A DNA stretch of 64,000 nucleotides from JAVBPE01 sp031549865 (GTDB taxonomy: Bacteria > Bacillota_I > Bacilli_A > Acholeplasmatales > Anaeroplasmataceae). Below the pieces are notes generated by a model. The model had not been told where the DNA came from. It did no database searches and saw nothing but the letters and a program-made list of their open reading frames with translations. This document shows, in pieces, positions 8,823-17,340 of this stretch (the stretch's first letter is position 1; the number at the start of each line of letters is the position of its first letter). The DNA lies in the NCBI GenBank assembly GCA_031549865.1, contig JAVBPE010000003.1:4565-68564 (forward strand), given 5' to 3'. The position numbers and the translations under genes are program-made.

Positions 8823-9146
8823 CTATACTTTCTTCTTAAATTCTTCTATTTTGGCATCAATCCATAATTCTAATATTTCTTGTGGTTGAAATCCTTTAAC
8901 CTTAGCAATTAAATTACAATCATTAAGAAGTAAAATCGTTGGGGCTTGAGTAACTTCATAAAGTTCTATTATTTTTAAAGTATCATTTGATGCTTCTATA
9001 TGATATAAATTTATATCATTTCTATCCTTGGCAATTTGGGCTAAAATCGGCATTAATGTTAAACAATTAGCACAGGATTCTCCACTTATTTCAACTAAAC
9101 ATAATCCTTTTAATATTTCTTTAAAATTATTATCATTTATTATCAT
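8823..9146 (-). CDS. thioredoxin-fold protein with CxxC inside the pfl operon
   Basis: About 107 residues with the thioredoxin pattern: beta strand, GESCANCLTLMPILAQIA (active site CANC in place of CGPC), then the cis-Pro motif TQAPTILLL and a final amphipathic helix. It overlaps the end of pflA by 14 bases and is followed by pflB, so it is translationally coupled. I choose the ATG at 9146, because AGGAG is nine bases upstream while earlier Met codons are too close. It may keep the PFL cysteines or the activase cluster reduced. That role is inference from position. Confidence 0.8.
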   Translation of the reverse strand: MIINDNNFKEILKGLCLVEISGESCANCLTLMPILAQIAKDRNDINLYHIEASNDTLKIIELYEVTQAPTILLLNDCNLIAKVKGFQPQEILELWIDAKIEEFKKKV

Positions 9147-9867
9147 AATCATCAACTCCTAAGATATCTTTTGCGAGCTTAATATCATCTTTTGTTGGTT
9201 CTAATATACCTTCTAAAGGATACTTAAGATTTAGCTCTTGATATTTTTTTATACCCATTTTATGATATGGTAAAACTTCAATTTTACGCACATTACTTAA
9301 GGTATTTATAAATTCTTTTAAACTATATAAATCAGCCTCATTTAAAGTAATATTTGGAACTAGTACGTGTCTAATCCAAACATCTTTTTTATTTTCTGAT
9401 AAATATAAGGCAAAATCTAAAACATTTTTATTAGATTTTTTTGTTAATTCTAGATGCTTTTCATCATCAATTTGTTTAATATCTAACAAAAATAAATCCG
9501 TAACATTTATTAATTCGTCAAACATCTTAATATTTTTCTTATCAAAAGTTATTCCTGAGGTATCAATACAAGTATTTATATTTCTTTTTTTGAGTTCTTT
9601 AAATAACTCTATAATAAAATCAATTTGAAGTAAAGGTTCTCCTCCACTTATTGTAACTCCACCAGTTGTACCAAAATAGTTTTTATATTTTAATATCATT
9701 TTAACTATTTCATCAACCTGATATGCATTATCTTTTTTGAAATCCCAAGTGTCTGGATTATGACAATACTTACACCTTAAAGGACAGCCTTGCATAAAAA
9801 TAACAAATCTGATACCTGGTCCATCAACTGTTCCAAATGATTCAAATGAATGAATATATCCAAGCAT
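9133..9867 (-). CDS. pflA: pyruvate formate-lyase activating enzyme (radical SAM)
   Basis: A 244-residue protein starting MLGYIHSFESFGTVDGPG, the classic PflA N-terminus, with the radical SAM cluster motif GCPLRCKYCHNP (C28, C32, C35) and TTGGVTISGGEPLLQ. It uses S-adenosylmethionine and a 4Fe-4S cluster to put the glycyl radical on PFL. The start is the internal ATG at 9867, because the upstream in-frame ATG at 9885 overlaps the ribosome binding site AAGGGAG. It is the first gene of the operon, behind a recognisable promoter. Confidence 0.95.
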   Translation of the reverse strand: MLGYIHSFESFGTVDGPGIRFVIFMQGCPLRCKYCHNPDTWDFKKDNAYQVDEIVKMILKYKNYFGTTGGVTISGGEPLLQIDFIIELFKELKKRNINTCIDTSGITFDKKNIKMFDELINVTDLFLLDIKQIDDEKHLELTKKSNKNVLDFALYLSENKKDVWIRHVLVPNITLNEADLYSLKEFINTLSNVRKIEVLPYHKMGIKKYQELNLKYPLEGILEPTKDDIKLAKDILGVDDYDNK

Positions 9868-9905
9868 TTTTATGGCTCCCTTCATTAATAAATTAAGACA
9901 TAAAT

Positions 9906-9934
9906 ATAATACCTTTTTTTTATATAATTGTCTA
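9906..9934 (-). promoter_or_regulatory. sigma-A promoter of the pfl operon
   Basis: Read on the minus strand, TAGACA, 17 bases, TATTAT, about 40 bases before the pflA start. No clear Rex or Fnr-type palindrome is visible next to it. Confidence 0.65.
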
Positions 9935-9951
9935 AGAAAAAACTCAATTAT

Positions 9952-11211
9952 TTAATTTTCTTTTAACTCTTCTTTTATTTCAATAAATTCTTTTAAATAT
10001 TCATAAATACATCTTGTTTTTAAGAACTCCGATATTAATACTCCAAGTAACGCTGTAATGCATATTGGAAGTATTACAAGATTGATTGGGGCAAAATTTA
10101 ATGCTAAAGCAATTGAGGTAAAAAATGATTTTGTTGTTATTGCATAAATTGTTAAGCAAGAAATATATATAATTATTGGTAATAAATCTTCACTTATAAC
10201 ATTACTACATAATGAATAAGTAATAGCTCCACCTAATGCCCCTACTGCAAGTATCGGAACCAATAATCCTCCACTCATATTTGAATTTGCACTAAAAAAC
10301 GTAAATATAAATTTAAAGATTAACAATAAAATCAATGATTGAATACCTTTATTTTCTAAACATAAACTTATCATATGGGATTCTGATCCTAATAGCTTAG
10401 TAGCTATAAATCCTAATACTATTGTTAACAATATTACAAATAACATACGATACTTAAATATTTTAGGATGCTTATTAATAAATTTCTTCATACCTATTAA
10501 TCCAAAAATAAAGATACAACCTAATATTAAATTAATAATTACTAAAAATATTAAAACAATATATTCTTTTGGTTTAAATCCAAAATCTATTGTAATATCT
10601 AATATTAAATGTTTATTTAATAATTGAGAAAAAAAATAAGCAATAAATACGACAACTATAGCTTTAAATAGTAATTTGAAATTAAATTTATAATCTAAGG
10701 CCTCTTCAAATACATAAACAACTCCAGCATAAGGTGATAAAAATGCTGAGGCAAAACCAGCACCTGAGGCAACGGCTATTAACTCTTTATCATCATTTTT
10801 AAATATCTTATTAGCCATTATTCCCACACTACCACTTAATAGTATTGAAGGTCCCTCACTTCCAATACCTAAGCCTAAAAAGAAGGTAATATAGCTACTT
10901 ATTATCATAAAAGGAATTGATAGATAGTACTTAATATCATATTTCCCTTCAATAGTTAATTCCATTTGGGGTATTCCCCCACCACTTACATAAGGTATTT
11001 TATCTATTATTATTCTAACTACATAAAACCCTAATAGACCAACTACAGCCATTAAAATGTAATTTAAAATAAACTTATCTTCATATATAATTCTACTCAA
11101 ATGAATAATCTTATGGCCAAGAAATTGATATGTACCAATTAATAATCCAACCGCTATTCCAGTAAATATAAGCTTTAATAACAAAATAAAAAAGCTTTTT
11201 ACATTTTTCAT
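9952..11211 (-). CDS. ClC-family chloride channel or H+/Cl- (or fluoride) antiporter
   Basis: About 419 residues and ten or more TM helices. ClC signatures are visible: SGGGIPQ near residue 85, GLGIGSEGPSILLSG near 120, GAGFASAFLSPYAGVVYVFEEAL, and a C-terminal SGGLLVPILAVGALGG. The Glu of GSEGP and the Glu in VFEEAL match the gating region. There is no CBS domain. The start is the ATG at 11211 with GGGTGA before it, dropping nine residues of a longer frame. Substrate choice (chloride or fluoride) cannot be decided. Confidence 0.88.
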   Translation of the reverse strand: MKNVKSFFILLLKLIFTGIAVGLLIGTYQFLGHKIIHLSRIIYEDKFILNYILMAVVGLLGFYVVRIIIDKIPYVSGGGIPQMELTIEGKYDIKYYLSIPFMIISSYITFFLGLGIGSEGPSILLSGSVGIMANKIFKNDDKELIAVASGAGFASAFLSPYAGVVYVFEEALDYKFNFKLLFKAIVVVFIAYFFSQLLNKHLILDITIDFGFKPKEYIVLIFLVIINLILGCIFIFGLIGMKKFINKHPKIFKYRMLFVILLTIVLGFIATKLLGSESHMISLCLENKGIQSLILLLIFKFIFTFFSANSNMSGGLLVPILAVGALGGAITYSLCSNVISEDLLPIIIYISCLTIYAITTKSFFTSIALALNFAPINLVILPICITALLGVLISEFLKTRCIYEYLKEFIEIKEELKEN

Positions 11212-11261
11212 AAAAATCACCCAAAGTTTATTATACATTATTTCATTATTATTTTAATCAA

Positions 11262-11288
11262 AAAAATAAAAAAAGCATTTTCATGCTT
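11262..11288 (-). terminator. intrinsic terminator after the gene at 11299
   Basis: AAGCAT-TTTC-ATGCTT is followed on the minus strand by a long T run. The hairpin and its flank are repeated almost exactly at 12113-12128. Confidence 0.75.
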
Positions 11289-11298
11289 CAATTATTAT

Positions 11299-12042
11299 TT
11301 ATTTATATTCGAACTGTATATTTTTAGAATTTATTTTATATAAATTTTTATACTTAATATCCAAATATTCCATATTTTTTATAATGCTTATATTTATTTG
11401 ATTTAACCATTCTTCATCCTTAGACCAAATTTCAATATTTCCATAATTATTAATTATAATTGACATCACATAATCGCTATTTATAAACTCCTTATAATTA
11501 TTAATATCACTTTTTCTTAAATCAAGCGGTTTAATTAATAATTTCAAGAATTCTATATTAATATTATCTTCTTTTAACAAAATATCTTTTGTATAATCAT
11601 TAGTATTATAATTATTTAACTTAATCAAATCAAAGTCATAAGTGGTAAAATCAATGCTCTGTAACAAGGCTTTTAAAATATTATTAGAAGTTCTTTTAAA
11701 ATTTATAGATAGGCCTTTCATTACTATATTTTTATGCTTGGGTTTTAGCATTATTTTATAAATTATCCACAAAGAAAAAATTAACATTAAAGAATATATT
11801 TCAAGCGAAATATATGACCATAAATAAATAAGTACTAAAATATCATTTTCGATATAATGAGGTAATACCCCTAATATTAAAAAAAGTACAAATCCTGCAA
11901 AGAAATAAAAAAATAAAAAAATGCATCTTTCTTTTTTATTCATTCCTATGAATTTTTTAAAACAGAAAAAATATACTATACTCCATCCTATAAACGGTAT
12001 TAATGATAATATAATTATTTTTTTAAATTCAACATTTTTCAT
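11299..12042 (-). CDS. membrane protein of unknown function
   Basis: 247 residues. The N-terminal half has three or four TM helices (about residues 10-30, 42-62, 68-92). The C-terminal half is soluble, rich in Asn and Lys, with repeated LIKLNN / LLIKPLDL motifs, and probably cytoplasmic. An AGAGGT ribosome binding site precedes the ATG. I recognise no family. Confidence 0.5.
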   Translation of the reverse strand: MKNVEFKKIIILSLIPFIGWSIVYFFCFKKFIGMNKKERCIFLFFYFFAGFVLFLILGVLPHYIENDILVLIYLWSYISLEIYSLMLIFSLWIIYKIMLKPKHKNIVMKGLSINFKRTSNNILKALLQSIDFTTYDFDLIKLNNYNTNDYTKDILLKEDNINIEFLKLLIKPLDLRKSDINNYKEFINSDYVMSIIINNYGNIEIWSKDEEWLNQINISIIKNMEYLDIKYKNLYKINSKNIQFEYK

Positions 12043-12106
12043 TTTAACCTCTTAATTAAAAACATTTAAATATAATTTATTATATCAAAGAAAATAATTT
12101 ATTAGT

Positions 12107-12129
12107 ATAAAAAAAGCATTTTCATGCTT
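12107..12129 (-). terminator. intrinsic terminator of mntP
   Basis: The same AAGCAT-TTTC-ATGCTT hairpin and T run as the one at 11262, including about 36 identical flanking bases. It lies just after the mntP stop. Confidence 0.75.
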
Positions 12130-12139
12130 CAATTATTAT

Positions 12140-12721
12140 TTATTTAAGAAATACTCCATCAATGAATATTTTAATTCCAATACCTACTAAGATTAAACCA
12201 CCTATTAATTGAGCTTTATTATTAAATATATCTCCGAATTTCTTGCCAATAAATACGGCTATAAAACTAATTATAAAAGTTGCGGCAACAATTATCGCAC
12301 AGCACTGGAAAATATTTAATGGAAGTGTATTTGATGCATCAAGGGCAATAAAACTAATTCCTACTGCTAAGGCATCAATAGAGGTTGCAATTGCTTGGAC
12401 AAATAAATTTTTAATAGTTAAATTTTTAACATCTTCTTCATCTTTATTTTTTTTAACTGCTTCATAAATCATTTTACCACCAATAAAGCCTAATAAAACT
12501 AAGGCTAAGTACGGAGCAATAGTTGATACAAAATTTGAAAAAATTGAACCTGCATAATAACCAATAAGTGGCATAAATCCTTGGAATAATCCAAAAAATG
12601 TCGCGATTAACAAAACCTTTTTAACTTTCATTTTAGGCTCTACTAACCCATTTGTCATGCTTACTGCCGCAGCATCCATAGATAAGGCTATCCCTAATAA
12701 AATTATCTCAAATATTGTCAT
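12140..12721 (-). CDS. mntP: manganese efflux pump MntP
   Basis: 193 residues and six TM helices. The two family motifs with membrane-embedded Asp are visible: GIALSMDAAAVSMTNG near residue 10 and AIATSIDALAVGISF near 113. MntP exports Mn(II) and protects against manganese excess. An AGGAGG ribosome binding site precedes the ATG. A riboswitch-like leader and a strong promoter lie upstream, which fits known control of mntP by the yybP-ykoY RNA. Confidence 0.93.
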   Translation of the reverse strand: MTIFEIILLGIALSMDAAAVSMTNGLVEPKMKVKKVLLIATFFGLFQGFMPLIGYYAGSIFSNFVSTIAPYLALVLLGFIGGKMIYEAVKKNKDEEDVKNLTIKNLFVQAIATSIDALAVGISFIALDASNTLPLNIFQCCAIIVAATFIISFIAVFIGKKFGDIFNNKAQLIGGLILVGIGIKIFIDGVFLK

Positions 12722-12724
12722 ATT

Positions 12725-12855
12725 TTCCTCCTAAGAAACAAAAAGAGACTATACACAAAACAATGTGTATAAGTCTCGCTTTTTAAAATTAAACCTGGAA
12801 TAATCCATTGTGTAGATTTAATTACTGACTAAACAGCAAACTACTCCCTTATTAC
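12725..12855 (-). ncRNA. yybP-ykoY-type manganese riboswitch with expression platform
   Basis: On the minus strand the leader of mntP contains AAGGGAGTAG near its 5' end, then TTTAGTCAGTAA, and ends with GCGAGACTT. These are the conserved blocks of the yybP-ykoY family. The 3' block is part of a strong hairpin (GAGACT-ATACAC paired with GTGTAT-AGTCTC) followed by TTTTTG, which can act as the terminator. In the known family, Mn(II) binding prevents termination. Motif-based call; no covariance search was run. Confidence 0.8.
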
Positions 12856-12861
12856 GTCCTA

Positions 12862-12890
12862 ATTATATATTAGTAATAATTTATTGTCAA
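12862..12890 (-). promoter_or_regulatory. sigma-A promoter of mntP
   Basis: Consensus TTGACA, exactly 17 bases, TATAAT on the minus strand. It begins one base after the stop of the preceding gene and transcribes the riboswitch. Confidence 0.9.
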
Positions 12891-14012
12891 CTATAATTCT
12901 TGTTCCTTAATACTAGGTATCTCTTCAATATTATCTTTTTGTATAATAACTTCATCATTTGCTTCAATTTCTTCTTTATGTTTTTTCTCGTAATTTTTTT
13001 GAAGAATTAAATAGAATATAAAACTTAAAAACATTAATAAATAATATGTTAATAAACGCCATATAAGCATTCCACCAAAGGCGATTGAATCAGTAACTCC
13101 TACGATACTTCCAAATAACACTTTAAAAGCTAATTCAATTCCTCCACTACTTCCTGGAGTAGGCAACCATATAACCATTGTAAGAGCAAATGAAGTCATA
13201 GCAATTACAAACATTAATTGATCATAACCAATAGCTACACCCATTGCTTTTAAAACGTAAAACGGAATTGCATAATATAATATAAAGCCTATAATTCTAA
13301 ATAGCATCGATAAAAAGAAACTAAATTTATGTTTTAAGACTTCTTTAAAGGCTGCTTGAGCATCATCAAAATATAATTCAAATGCTGGAATTCTTTTTTC
13401 TAAGAATTTAGCAATTAACTTTGATTTGCATAAAAAATACATGAATTTGACTAATATTTTTCTAAATATTTTCATTGTAGATAAAGCCATAAAGAAGAAT
13501 AGGACTATCAAGTTTACACTGAAGCCTATTATAATTAAATATTTTAGATTTGAAACTGCTAAATTTAATTGATTAAAATATAAAATAAAAGCTACAACAC
13601 AAAATAAATTCACGACAATTTGGTAAACAATAAAATTCATTAAAAGAATACCTGTTGACTCTGATGCCTTTACACCTTTATCATTAAAACAATAAACTTG
13701 GAATGGTTGTCCTCCTGAGGAAAATGGTGTTATACCATTAAAAAAAATCTCAGTACCACCAATCATGTATGTATTTACCATCGAGATTTTAGCTTTTTTG
13801 GCTTTTGTTAATATGCATAATGGAATTGGCCATATTAATAAATATAAAACAGATACACCTAAAGCAATCCAAAAATATTTTACATCTATCGTTTTTAATG
13901 TTTCAAATATTGCAGTTATATCATTAAATGATAATATAATCATTAATAAAAATATTGTACAAACTGTAACAAGAATTACCTTCTTGATTATTTTGTTTAT
14001 TTTAAAATTCAT
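12891..14012 (-). CDS. LPG-synthase TM-domain / UPF0104 flippase-like protein
   Basis: 373 residues with about eight TM helices. The pattern FFNGITPFSSGGQPFQVY near residue 90 and WLPTPGSSGGIELAF near residue 285 is diagnostic of the lysylphosphatidylglycerol synthase TM region (PF03706). There is no aminoacyl-transferase domain, so this is the short form, often seen with lipid or glycolipid export. The C-terminal tail is acidic (EEIEANDEV...). It is probably monocistronic. Confidence 0.82.
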   Translation of the reverse strand: MNFKINKIIKKVILVTVCTIFLLMIILSFNDITAIFETLKTIDVKYFWIALGVSVLYLLIWPIPLCILTKAKKAKISMVNTYMIGGTEIFFNGITPFSSGGQPFQVYCFNDKGVKASESTGILLMNFIVYQIVVNLFCVVAFILYFNQLNLAVSNLKYLIIIGFSVNLIVLFFFMALSTMKIFRKILVKFMYFLCKSKLIAKFLEKRIPAFELYFDDAQAAFKEVLKHKFSFFLSMLFRIIGFILYYAIPFYVLKAMGVAIGYDQLMFVIAMTSFALTMVIWLPTPGSSGGIELAFKVLFGSIVGVTDSIAFGGMLIWRLLTYYLLMFLSFIFYLILQKNYEKKHKEEIEANDEVIIQKDNIEEIPSIKEQEL

Positions 14013-14168
14013 AAATTACCTCTTACTCTCTAAATATTGTTTATTATAACATAACTTTCTTTAAGTTACTAAAGTATTCACAAAAATTACACTTCTTTTT
14101 TTGGTTTTAAGTTATTATAATCCATTTTCATGTATTTTATGATAAAATAAAATAAAAGAGGTTTAACT

Positions 14169-14519
14169 ATGGAAAACAATGTAATTACAGAATATATTAA
14201 TAACCAACCATTAACGCATCAAGAAAAATTAAATGAAATAAGAGATATTATTGCATCTAGCGCCCCACAAGCTATAGAAAAAATAAGTTGGGCTATGCCA
14301 ACTTACTATTTAAAAGGTAATTTAGTTCATTTTGCTTGTCAAAAAAATCACATTGGATTTTATCCTGGAGCAAGTGGGGTAGCTAATTTTTTAGATAAAC
14401 TAACTGAATATAAAACATCTAAAGGGGCAATTCAATTTCCGCTTAATAAGCCATTACCTAAAGATTTAATAATTGAAATTGTTAATTTTAGAATAAAAGA
14501 AAACTTAGATTCTAAATAA
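14169..14519 (+). CDS. DUF1801 (YdhG-like) protein
   Basis: 116 residues with the DUF1801 pattern: IRDIIASSAPQAIEKISWAMPTYYLKGNLVHFACQKNHIGFYPG, then a C-terminal IQFPLNKPLPKDLI. The family is related to a frataxin-like iron chaperone of Bacillus, but the role of this member is not known. AGAGGT precedes the ATG. The last 15 bases overlap the convergent regulator gene. Confidence 0.85.
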   Translation: MENNVITEYINNQPLTHQEKLNEIRDIIASSAPQAIEKISWAMPTYYLKGNLVHFACQKNHIGFYPGASGVANFLDKLTEYKTSKGAIQFPLNKPLPKDLIIEIVNFRIKENLDSK

Positions 14520-15083
14520 TCCATCTTTTGAGCAATAAAAATAGATTTTTTGATATTTTTCTTTTGGTAGGATTATCGAAGCATTTTGTTCAGGGTATAA
14601 CTTATAAATATTTATTTTATCAGTTTTTATGGTTGCGATAAAAGAAATATAATGTTTTTTAGTCATTTCATGTTTAAAAGTATAATAATACTTATCATCA
14701 ATTACTTCGCATGTTACTTCATGTGAAGTATTTTTTTCTTCAATAATTAAATCTTCTAGTTTTTTTCCACAACAATAAACTTGGGCATTACCTGATTGCG
14801 TTATAATATTATGACACGTATCGCAAACATAAAACTTTGTTTTATTTAAATTACCACTTACTGATTCATTAGGGTTTACTTCACCATTTAATAATGACTC
14901 GGTTGTAACATTATATAAAACTGCAAGTTCATTTAAATATGATATATCCGGTAATCCTTGAGCACATTCCCATTTAGATATTGCCTTATCGCTTACATTT
15001 AAACGTGCTGCAACTTCTTGCTGGGTCATATTTTTTTCTAATCTTAAATTTTTAAGCATTTTCCCGATTTTTTCTTTATCCAT
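14505..15083 (-). CDS. HTH (XRE) regulator fused to a desulfoferrodoxin-like domain
   Basis: 192 residues. Residues 1-65 are an XRE helix-turn-helix (MTQQEVAARLNVSDKAISKWE). A two-cysteine-pair metal site follows (CDTCHN...VYCCGK), then a region matching superoxide reductase: SHEVTCEV, HEMTKKHYISFIAT (like HPMTEEHYIEWIAL) and YFYCSKDGLFRI (like YAYCNLHGLWKA). The last iron-ligand His is Asp here. Such a protein could sense superoxide or iron through the second domain. The start is the ATG at 15083, four bases after the upstream stop; a longer frame from 15122 would overlap that gene. Confidence 0.8.
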   Translation of the reverse strand: MDKEKIGKMLKNLRLEKNMTQQEVAARLNVSDKAISKWECAQGLPDISYLNELAVLYNVTTESLLNGEVNPNESVSGNLNKTKFYVCDTCHNIITQSGNAQVYCCGKKLEDLIIEEKNTSHEVTCEVIDDKYYYTFKHEMTKKHYISFIATIKTDKINIYKLYPEQNASIILPKEKYQKIYFYCSKDGLFRI

Positions 15084-15087
15084 ATAA

Positions 15088-15429
15088 TTACTTCCATATC
15101 TTCTTAGCATTATTATTTTCAAGCATTGTTAATTCAAATAATATTTCTAATTCATCTGTATAATCTTTTGACTTATCAACATATTCAAATTCTTTAATTA
15201 ATTCTATTATAAAATCATCACTACCGTGTTTATTCCATAATTCTTGAAGTTCTTTATTTGGGTGATTATTAAATGATAATTTAGCTTTGTTTGAATTGAT
15301 TCCTACTCTTAAATCCTTACATACTCCTAAAAACATATCGCCACTACTTTTAGAGTATATCTTTAATACTCCCATTTTTGGCATTTGATTTTTATAATCA
15401 TCAATTAATTTTTTTCTATTATCTTTCAT
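15088..15429 (-). CDS. degenerate GIY-YIG-like protein
   Basis: About 113 residues resembling small Firmicutes GIY-YIG family proteins: MGVLKIYSKSSGDMFLGVCKDLRVGINSNK, a conserved HPNKELQELWNKHGSDDFIIELIKEFEY and a C-terminal Glu/Leu helix. The canonical tyrosines of GIY...YIG are replaced, so nuclease activity is doubtful. It ends four bases before the HTH/desulfoferrodoxin start, so the two genes are coupled. The start at 15429 uses GGTGATC as the ribosome binding site. Confidence 0.65.
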   Translation of the reverse strand: MKDNRKKLIDDYKNQMPKMGVLKIYSKSSGDMFLGVCKDLRVGINSNKAKLSFNNHPNKELQELWNKHGSDDFIIELIKEFEYVDKSKDYTDELEILFELTMLENNNAKKIWK

Positions 15430-15465
15430 TTTGATCACCAAATTTATTTTAACAAAAAATATAAA

Positions 15466-15497
15466 ATAATGCTATCTACTTATCGTAGAGTAGCATT
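15466..15497 (-). terminator. intrinsic terminator of ku-ligD
   Basis: On the minus strand AATGCTA and TAGCATT pair, with inner TCTAC/GTAGA pairing, followed by a T-rich run. It begins at the ligD stop. Confidence 0.75.
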
Positions 15498-16437
15498 ATT
15501 CATTCACACAATCAATTGCTTCTTTATCTTCTCTTATGCCCTTCCAAATTGGATGACGCATATTTCCATTTTCAGTTTTATGCATATAATGCGCTCTTCC
15601 AACTAATTTTAGTTTAAGCCAAATTACTTCATCACCATATCCTTTAAACCATGGTTCTTTTATTTCATTTTTTAAAGCATAGTCCTTTAAGAACTTTTGT
15701 TCTCTTTTTGAGACCCCCATATATATTTTACCTCTTGATTTTAAATTCATATCATGATCATAATATCCTAAAATCAAATATTTGATATCTTCATCTTCCA
15801 TCTCATAGCCACAAATAATTAAATCTTCATCTTGCATAAACTTAATTTTTTTCCAGTCTTTAGTTCTCGAATCATTTTTATACAAGCTAAATTTATTCTT
15901 ACCAACTATCCCTTCTAGGTTTTCTTTTTTTACTATATTATAAAAATCAATTCCTCTATGTTCGATATATCTTGATATTACAAGGTTATTTGATTCTTTA
16001 ACTGTTTTATTTAATATTTCTTTTCTTTCAATTAATGGTGTTTGTCTTAAGTCCATGTACTCTAAAAACAAAATATCAAAGGCTACAAATGTTACTTCAT
16101 ATTTTCGTCTTGATAGATTAATTTTAAATTTATCAGTCATCAAACTTCTTTTTTGCATTAAAGAAAAATCAGGTTTATTATTTTTTATAACTATTAATTC
16201 ACCATCTAAAATACAATTCTTTTTGATTGTTTTGTTAACATCTAATAATTCTGGATAAATATCTGTAACATCTTTATTTCGCTTATTACGAAGTATTACT
16301 TTGTCTCTTGTTATATACATTAAACATCTAGCTCCATCAAGTTTAAGCTCATAAATAAAGTTTGGATCATCAAAGGCGTTTACTTCTGCTCCTATAAGCA
16401 TTGGAGTTATATTTTGATTTTCAAATATTTCATGCAT
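15496..16437 (-). CDS. ligD: ATP-dependent DNA ligase of the NHEJ (LigD ligase-domain) type
   Basis: 313 residues: adenylation domain with the nucleotidyl lysine in YELKLDGARC (K32), conserved LDGELIV and EGIVGK motifs, then an OB-fold with RAHYMHKTENGNMRHPIW. It seals double-strand breaks in non-homologous end joining with Ku. Only the ligase part is present; the polymerase and phosphoesterase domains of larger LigD proteins are absent. The gene overlaps ku by eight bases, so translation is coupled. Confidence 0.92.
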   Translation of the reverse strand: MHEIFENQNITPMLIGAEVNAFDDPNFIYELKLDGARCLMYITRDKVILRNKRNKDVTDIYPELLDVNKTIKKNCILDGELIVIKNNKPDFSLMQKRSLMTDKFKINLSRRKYEVTFVAFDILFLEYMDLRQTPLIERKEILNKTVKESNNLVISRYIEHRGIDFYNIVKKENLEGIVGKNKFSLYKNDSRTKDWKKIKFMQDEDLIICGYEMEDEDIKYLILGYYDHDMNLKSRGKIYMGVSKREQKFLKDYALKNEIKEPWFKGYGDEVIWLKLKLVGRAHYMHKTENGNMRHPIWKGIREDKEAIDCVNE

Positions 16438-17230
16438 TTAAATTACCCCTAGTGTCATTATTCTTGGGAATGTTTTTTTTCTTTGGGGTTAATTCATCTA
16501 AACTACTTTTAAGTGCATCCATTAAATTTACTATATTTCCATTATTTTTTTCTCTTGGTTTAACTATTTTTTTACCTGTTATTTTTTGTTCAATCGCACT
16601 TATTACTTTTTCACGATACTCATCTTTATAATCCTTCGGGTCAAATTTAGTGCTCATACTTGCAATTATACTTTTGGCCAATTTTAATTCTTCTACTTTT
16701 ACTTTACCTTCTATTTTATTTGCTGGATTCTTTTTAACTTCATCATGAAAATAAAGAGTACTTAAAATCATTTGTTCATTTTTACTTCTCACAACTATTA
16801 ATGATTCTTTATTACCAATAACCGTTTTAGCTATTCCGACTTTCTTTTCATCTTCCATAGCTTTAAGTAAAACTTGAAAAGCTTTTTCTGCACCCGTTGG
16901 GACAACATAATAAGTTTTTTCATAATAAATTGGATCGATATCTTTAATATCAATAAAGTTCATTATAGTAATATTTTTATCTTTTTTTGATTTCAATTTT
17001 TCAAAATCTTCATCTTCAAAAATAACATATTTGTCTTCTTCATATTCATACCCCTTTACTAGATCTTTCATCTCTACTTCTTTATCATCAACCATTTTTA
17101 CATATCTAACTCTTTGTTTTGTTTCTCTATCAATTAAATTGAATCCTATATCATTTGTTCTAATAGATACATGAAGAGTAATCGGTATATAGACTAATCC
17201 AAATGATATTGATCCCTTATATGAATACAT
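16430..17230 (-). CDS. ku: Ku DNA end-binding protein
   Basis: 266 residues with the bacterial Ku core: KGSISFGLVYIPITLHVSIR at the N-terminus, RVRYVKMVDDKEVEMKDLVKGYEY, and the bridge region ending SMSTKFDPKDYKDEYREKV. The C-terminal 40 residues are basic and Asn-rich and probably bind DNA. Ku rings load on broken ends and recruit LigD. First gene of the ku-ligD operon. Confidence 0.95.
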   Translation of the reverse strand: MYSYKGSISFGLVYIPITLHVSIRTNDIGFNLIDRETKQRVRYVKMVDDKEVEMKDLVKGYEYEEDKYVIFEDEDFEKLKSKKDKNITIMNFIDIKDIDPIYYEKTYYVVPTGAEKAFQVLLKAMEDEKKVGIAKTVIGNKESLIVVRSKNEQMILSTLYFHDEVKKNPANKIEGKVKVEELKLAKSIIASMSTKFDPKDYKDEYREKVISAIEQKITGKKIVKPREKNNGNIVNLMDALKSSLDELTPKKKNIPKNNDTRGNLNA

Positions 17231-17290
17231 AAAAACACTTCCTTTTAAGATTATTTTTAACTATTCTTTCTTTATTATGTATTTATCTAA

Positions 17291-17313
17291 AATAAAAAAG
17301 GGAATTATCCCTT
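17291..17313 (-). terminator. intrinsic terminator of the Nudix gene
   Basis: AAGGGA-ATTA-TCCCTT with a T run on the minus strand, lying between the Nudix gene and the ku promoter region. Confidence 0.7.
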
Positions 17314-17340
17314 CTTTACTAGCATTAAATTGCTTTTTTT

